Shown piece by piece: positions 57,474-64,000 of a stretch of DNA of 64,000 nt (its first letter is position 1; the number at the start of each line of letters is the position of its first letter). The notes under the pieces were generated by a model. That model was given only the letters and a program-made list of their open reading frames with translations, did no database searches and was not told where the DNA came from. The position numbers and the translations under genes are program-made. The stretch covers positions 93,816,520 to 93,880,519 of the forward strand of contig NC_058339.1 of assembly GCF_905475395.1 (NCBI RefSeq), read 5' to 3'. This DNA is from Chrysoperla carnea. Lineage: Eukaryota; Arthropoda; Insecta; Neuroptera; Chrysopidae.

Positions 57474-58048
57474 AAGTGTTATTTTTTTTTTAAATGAATA
57501 ATAATTTTTTTCTAATTTAAAACAAATTTTGTATTTGAGTCATAATTGTTAATTGCGAGTAATTTCTCTTAGTATCGTTTTGTCAACTTATAATAAGGAA
57601 GGGTAGTTTATCAAAAAGAAAAATAGTGATTCCAAATTTTTGGCTACCTTGTAGATTATTTAGAAGTTCTAAATAGGTATACTTTTCGGAATAAATTTAA
57701 TTTTGTATAAAAAATGAAATTTTTTCATAAAATACAAAATAAGACAAGTATTGGTCCCTCTATCATGTGGACACACTGTATAATGATCAATATGATCAAG
57801 TTAATAAAAAAAGATTGGCCTTTGTGTGTAAATGAGTTATTTTGAATTTTACGAATTTAATATAAATAATAAATTCTTTGATGGTGATTAGTGATCGAAA
57901 GTTTTTTTTAAACTATACTTGTACTTGGATCAGATTAGCGTCTGGTTATTGGTCATTATAATCACTATTCAGTTGCTATAATACTGTAAAAAAAGTAGTT
58001 TAGAAGCTAAATCCCAACAGATGAACACACAGACATATCGATCGGGAT

Positions 58049-58165
58049 AAAAATTAATAAATAGGCAACTTGTATTACGTATAAGTTATACATATTTAAT
58101 AATTTGTTGATTATTTGACAAACACTCACATATATGTAGTACAAGTTGCCTATTTATTAATTTTT
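58049..58165. repeat. Hairpin repeat, 117 bp
   Basis: AAATTAATAAATAGGCAACT at the left faces AGTTGCCTATTTATTAATTT at the right. Short MITE-like element, non-coding. Confidence 0.65.
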
Positions 58166-58535
58166 CAATCAATTTTTGCATTGACTGTTTCATTTAATTA
58201 ACAATTTATTGTTTATTAACAAATAAAAATATTTTCCCCGCGGTTTATTACATTTTCGTTAATTTGCCGTTTTTTGATACCTTCTCTTACTGTACTATTA
58301 CTATTATTGATATAAATCAATATGTTTTTTGTTGATCGAAATTAAAATAAACATAAATAAAATATTTGATTGATTTGTGATGCTAATTTTATTTGGGTAC
58401 AACCAAGTTAAGCTTTAAGCAGATGTAAATGGAATGGATCAGATAGAGTAACAATAAACTTTATGTAAGTATACCAGCGCTCTACAGAGTGGCCCACACA
58501 CACACAACTATAATTAATAAATTTAATTAAGGTTT

Positions 58536-58660
58536 GTTTTGATGATGACGCTTGACGCTGAGTTTGAGCGTCAAATTATGTCACGTGGTTATTTTAGGCC
58601 GTGTTTAAATCTTTAGCAGCGTCAAATGATAAAAAGCTAAACATTGTTTGTAAGCTAACA
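58536..58660. mobile_element. AGCGTC-hairpin MITE, copy 5 (partial)
   Basis: GATGATGACGCTTGACGCTG, AGCGTCAAATTATGTCACG and GCTAAACATTGTTTG blocks match the other copies; the right part is missing. Confidence 0.55.
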
Positions 58661-60555
58661 TCTTTAAAATTAAATAAATATGTAGTTGTGGATATAAAAA
58701 AATTAATCAATAATTCATTCATTATCAATCAAGCAATCAATCATCAAATTCAAATCAATAATATAAACAATAAACAAATAAATAAATAAATAATTCATTT
58801 TAAATTTAAAATTTAAATCTATTTTAGTAGCACCATTATCATACCATGCAGACATCACAGTCTGAGTCAACAGCATAAAATAATAATCAACTAGCTCGAC
58901 CCGTACGGAATTACACTCCCATAGCTACCGTAATCCGTGGCTACCCTGTACCCGTGCTTAATAACAACAAATTTTGTGGAAAAGTAGGGAAAAAAATCAA
59001 AAGTTCTTAAATTGATATTAGGAGAACATGTATTAAAAATAGTAACTATATGTCTAGAGTATTAGGAGAACATCTGTAAAAACTAACATGTTTGCTTAAT
59101 AAAGTTATTATTTAAATTTATGATATTTGTTCATTCAAATTAATTGTCAAGCGTGTTTGAGTGGTATATTTTTAGACCGCAAGTATATTTTTCGTCAAAC
59201 CTCGACATCAGAAGCTTGAAAATGATTATAAAACGAGTTTCCCGAAAACTATAGGAGACTACGAGGATACCGTTCAGCCTGGGCATTTACTTAGTGCTCA
59301 AACTTTTGAATTTTGATAATTTTTAGTGCTTTGTCTAACATTATTTAGTAGCTGAACAAACAAACTAAGCAAGAACGTTAGCTTAGCTTAGCATAACGTA
59401 GCTGAAGCGTACCGCAGCTTAGCGCTAACTAAATGAGCTGAAGTAATGTTTGAATTTGTTATTAAGTGATTACAAAAGTGATTTATGTCTAGTTTAGTGT
59501 GTTTGTGTTTCTGTTGTTAAGTTGATGTCGTACACGGTTCAATTGTTGTTAACAATAACAATCAATCAACAATGCTTTATTTATTTAATAACAACAACAA
59601 TGATGATAATATTACAACAATAACAACAACAACAATCAGAACTTTAATAGAAAATTATAAAATATCATCATTTAATTTATGTTTACAACATTCATTTTAT
59701 TTATTATTTAATTTTATTTATAATTATGTAAGTAAAGTATTTTATTTTATTTTATTTTATATTTATTTAATTAGAAACAATCAATATAATCAATTTTAAA
59801 TACAAGCTGTCTCTTTTAAGACCTTAAACATATGCTTAAAACTCGAACAAGTGAAATTAAGAAAATTGAAAAAACCTCCGTCAAATTTTTCGGGTATAGA
59901 CGCACATTTTACACAGACATTAAACTTGATCTAGGTTTTGAAGTTCAATGAAAAGTTCACTCTATTCCATAAAAGGTAATCGATAAGTTAAAACTTTAAA
60001 TTAGAAAGTTGTTATTGATTAAAAAGGAAATATTTTTTGTTCGAAAAATTTTTCCGTAAACCGTACAGTTTAATACTGAAAATTTTCTATCCAAAAGTAT
60101 TCGTATGTTTTCTGCAGAACCTAGGCACTCTTTACAAAAATTTGAAATAAAAATGGTTTGTTTTTCTATTAAAACCATTTTTTGTTGAAGACCATTGAAT
60201 GAAGAAATGCGCAAAAGTCTATGATACGTAGTTTTTTATTGAGTATTTTTGCTATCAATTTTTGTCGAAAATATTCGATTTATAAAATAATGTTGCAAAC
60301 CAAAAATGTTTGCGTTTTTATAAAGAACAATTTTGTAATTTACAATGTCCATCTAATGTTTGTCAGTTATGAATTAGAGTGAGGTTTTAATTGAACCTGA
60401 AAACTGAGATCGAATTCAATGTCAGCCAGATATGTGATGTGTGTCTTTGTAATTTACTTTTTTCGTTTGAATCATTGTCCTCGATTTAATTTATTTTTTA
60501 TGTCATGTTAAAAAATCATCCTGTATTTATACATCAAAAGTATTCAAGGATATTT

Positions 60556-61046
60556 TATTAAGGTAGTACCAGCATGAAATCACTTTTCGACAGATTTGGC
60601 CGAATTTTTTTTCTCGGGTTTATAATAGCTTTATTTATGAATTCCTAAAATTTCATAATTTTTGACCGTTTAGATCGCGAGATATTTAAAGACAAAGTTC
60701 GCGATTTTGAGGGTCATGTCCCATTTAAAGCATGTAAAATGTCCGTCTCTCCAACTATTTTTTATGATATTATTATATATTGAAGAAAAAGTAGAAAAAA
60801 ATGTTTATACAATAAAATTCTAAAAAAAAAATTTAGAAATTAATTTTCACTTTCGAGATATTAATTTTGACGTAAATTGATCGAAATTGGGACGTTGGCA
60901 TATGCCAATTATATAATTATTTCCCATTTTAAACGGTCAAAATTTCTGAAACTTTGGGAATTAATAGTAAGCATTATTAAATTCTTAAATTTAATTTTTC
61001 GTTAAATTCTGTCGAAAAAAAAATTGTACCATTGCTTTAACATAGA
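60556..61046. repeat. Degenerate inverted-repeat element
   Basis: AAGGTAGTACCAGCATGAAA then TTTTCGACAGA at the left; TCTGTCGAAAAAAAAATTGTACCATTG at the right forms a rough complement. Inner blocks GACCGTTTAGATC and AAACGGTCAAAATT also face each other. A related left end (TATTAAGGTAGTACCTACACG) is at 45741. Old, non-coding. Confidence 0.5.
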
Positions 61047-62625
61047 AACTGCAAATACCATGCTGGAAATACCTTAAACCAAAATTTCAAAGAGCTGTAT
61101 CTTTGCCAAAAAATAATTGAATTAGGAAATTACAATAAAATTTTAAAGAAGTTAAAGAGACAAAAAGTTTTTTATTTATTTATTACCTACGTTAAGAAAT
61201 AATTTTAATTTAAAATAATGTTTTATGAAAATTATAATTAATATTTAGAAAAAATCAGAATTATTATTAATTTTCATAAAAACATTTGCATAAGAACAAT
61301 TTGCATAATTTCCAGACAAACTTAAAAAAAAAAGTTTTTTTTTTGTAGCGCCACAAGATCCTTAATATAAATAAATAATTAATTATTAATAATAACTATT
61401 TAAGATGTATATTTAGTATATATAGAGCGTTTGTAGTGTACTATCAAGGATCCAAAACCCCTTTCAACCTTCTAACATCCTTATAGTCTAGTCTAGATAT
61501 TATATAACATGAAAGGGTAATAATTGCATTTCATTAAAAACGATATAATGAACGATATAAGAGAAAATGTTAGCTTAGTAATGGAGTTCTTTTGCTGAGT
61601 GTTTGTCTTTGAATATAGCTAACTAAGCATCTATCTGCTTGCTGTAGCTTATTGTTAGCTGCATTGTAAGCATATCATATCATAGCATACATTTAGCATC
61701 TAATAAGAAATAACATCAGCATCTATTTTATTTATTTATTTATTTGTTTGAAAATTTAATTTAAATATTTATTATTTATTTAAAATAAATATTAAATTAA
61801 TATTTTTTGATATTTAATTAAATTCTTATTTTATTATCAATTAATTAATTAATTAAAATATGTAATTGTATCTACTATATATTATATTGAAATTGATTTA
61901 ATAATTAATATCGCATTTAAAATGAAGACACCCTCATATTTTCTAAGGTAATGGGTCACGTATATTTTAAGAGACTTAACCGAAATGTGAAATTTAAACT
62001 CAGTTTACTACAAATTGGGAAGTAGGGCCGATTCTTAATATTTTGCCTATCATAGATTGTATTGCAAAGCAAACTTATATATTATTACCCTAGCAAGTTT
62101 GTTTCTGTCTTATCCTTATCTCTATGTATATGATGTGTCTTAAAATAAAATTTAAAATTTAAGTAGGTTAAGTTAAGTTATAAGTAGGTATCTGATGCCT
62201 ACTTAACTAAACTTAAATAAAATCAATTAGATAATACTGATATTTGAAGGTATTTTAATTAAATTGTACTTAAGTAAGTACAGCTACATAAATTAAATAA
62301 TATTTAATTCAAGTACATTTTAAGTACATTTTAGGTACATTTATACTATTACACGTGTGCGTGGGTATTCTTTACTTTACTTTACTTTACTTTACTTACA
62401 CTTACACTTCTTATGATTCAAATATTTTATATACTTACTTAACTAATACGTACAATAACAGTAACAGTAACTAACTAAGTACACTTAGTACTTATTATAA
62501 TACAGTATGGTTTTATTACTTACTTATTTAAAAAACTGAACTTAAACAGTACAGTGTACCTTCTTACATTTTATTTTGATATCAAAACTCATAAAATCAT
62601 TCGAATATTTTATTGTTATTAGCGG

Positions 62626-62705
62626 GGAGTCTGTCACAGTAAAACTGCACTTAGACGGATTTCGAAATTTCGCATATAAATCAATACGATTTAACGATAG
62701 GTAGA
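62626..62705. repeat. Partial MITE copy (family of 3620-3830)
   Basis: GGAGTCTGTCACAGTAAAAC followed by GCACTTAGACGGATTTCG matches the left end and interior of the deadpan-intron element; the other end is missing. Confidence 0.6.
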
Positions 62706-63603
62706 TGATAGATTAATATGTGAAATTTCATTTCTATTAGTCATAGATTGTCTGTCTTATTGATAACAATTATTTATTGATGAATGACTTGTTATTTATT
62801 GATTGATAAAATAATCATTAAAAACAGACACACGTGCGAACCAAACCTATTTATCTTGAAATTTGTTGTGCGTACATCAAAATTCAAAAAAAACAAAGGG
62901 TGTAGCATTTTGTTTATTTATACCAAAGTACACTCCATTACCAGGTACCTACGTTAGTTACACCAAGGTACGCTTAATTAATTAGTAACAACAATACCTA
63001 CGTTTATCTAATCTAACAATAAATATACAAAATGATAAAATTTATCATTTTTATTTTCAAATAAACAATCTAAATATTATTGATTCTGCAGTATAATAGG
63101 GAATGGTACGCTACTGGAAAGGACTCTATTCCCACTTCAATATTTCGAAATATATTGCTTCCTCGAAACTTATGAAAAGAACCCTTTTTCATGTAAAATT
63201 TACAAATAATATCTAAAACTGCCATAAACTTAATAGTTTGAAAAGAACCTATTTTCGCGACCTTGAATAATTTTTTGTGTGTGTATATTCTTTTCCAATG
63301 ATTTTCCGTGTATTTTCTTAAGTCATATCTTGCATCGGAATTAGGATATTATTTTTTCTGGCTATAAGTTAATGGAAATCAATTTAAATTTTTAATTAAC
63401 ATTTTTCGTTTGAGGCATTTTCATCGATTTTTGTTGATCGAGTTTCAAGAATATGTCAATTTAAGGTATATTTATTACATTAGATAAGATCAGATCAGAT
63501 CAGATCAAATCAAATCAAATTAAATTAAATTAGATTAAATCAGATGATCATATCATATCATATCACACATATAAATATAGTTTTATTAAACTATTTTTAA
63601 ACA

Positions 63604-63695
63604 TATTAGTAATGTAACGAATATTATATTTTTTATATTCATAAATACGAATATGAATATTAAAAATTATGAGAATATTCGTTACATCACTAATA
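63604..63695. repeat. Small hAT-like palindrome
   Basis: TATTAGTAATGTAACGAATA at the left and its near-complement at the right (ATTCGTTACATCACTAATA). TAGTGATGTAACGAATA-type ends are common among hAT MITEs. Confidence 0.55.
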
Positions 63696-64000
63696 ATATT
63701 ATATAAAGATGAAGCCAATAACCTGGCTATGTTTAATGTTTAATGTTTAATTGAATTGAATTAAATTAATTTTTGCAGATAAATAGTTTAACATTGTATG
63801 ATTATTTATTAATCATTTGCATTCTATTATTTATAATATTTATTTATAAATGGATTTTATTACCATGTAATATAATTGAAGTAAGTATTTATTTATTTAT
63901 TTTATTTATAAGTCTGTCTGTCTGTTTGTTTGTTTGTTTTATTAAATTAAATTATTATTATAATTTACACAGGTGTATATTTAATTATCAAAAATTCACT

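Larger units (their letters stand above)
56872..64000. other. Gene-poor AT-rich region
   Basis: No gene supported in 7.1 kb; the open frames are short and low in complexity. It contains several small hairpin repeats listed separately, TTTAC-type runs (62371-62395) and a GATCA/AAATT-type run (63483-63566). Confidence 0.5.

Noticed and set aside
59572-59799. 75-codon frame rich in Asn, Thr and Ile
   Set aside because: Built from ACAACA and TTTATT simple repeats; looks like chance.
1-64000. tRNA and rRNA genes
   Set aside because: I looked for T-loop-like GGTTCGAATCC patterns and conserved rRNA blocks on both strands and found none convincing; a covariance-model scan would be decisive.

Overview
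The window is AT-rich nuclear DNA from an insect. Spliced genes, AT-rich introns, a deadpan-type HES gene ending in WRPW, insect UGTs, long C2H2 zinc-finger genes and dense DNA-transposon debris all point that way. I cannot fix the order from sequence alone. No bacterial, viral or organellar genes and no convincing tRNA or rRNA were seen.

Layout. 1-6526: deadpan (plus, three exons). 7835-9914: ITFG1/TIP-type FG-GAP membrane protein (minus, three exons). 10495-21592: an 11.1 kb foldback DNA transposon with 2.98 kb inverted arms made partly of 236-bp tandem repeats. Its centre holds an intact 1200-residue MULE/NOF-like transposase that ends in a ubiquitin-protease-like domain. Each arm carries a spliced-looking fragment of a host CDK10-like kinase. 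21619-28017: a tandem segmental duplication with two related C2H2 genes, the first interrupted and the second intact, each copy marked by its own insertions (Helitron in A; P-like MITE and hAT remnant in B). 28855-36890: two tandem UDP-glycosyltransferase genes (minus), 515 residues each after splicing. 38699-41320: a third C2H2 gene with 21 fingers in four blocks. 42190-45190: an inverted duplication at a histone H2A.X gene in which both first exons are disrupted. 45281-47390: a Penelope-like fossil with inverted terminal repeats. 47556-48401: mTERF4. 49131-50188: P-element transposase remnant. 50369-52514: a 2.1 kb palindromic element. 53273-56871: a non-autonomous foldback copy. 56872-64000: gene-poor, AT-rich DNA with small hairpin repeats.

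The host genes are functionally unrelated: neurogenesis repressor, surface protein, zinc-finger regulators, detoxification enzymes, chromatin, mitochondrial ribosome assembly. What ties the region together is duplication and transposition. The foldback family, a 96-bp minisatellite shared by two loci, P-like and AGCGTC MITEs, and promoter fragments of ZNF and UGT genes have been copied around the window. The best candidate for something new is the foldback MULE with its protease-fused transposase and captured kinase exon.
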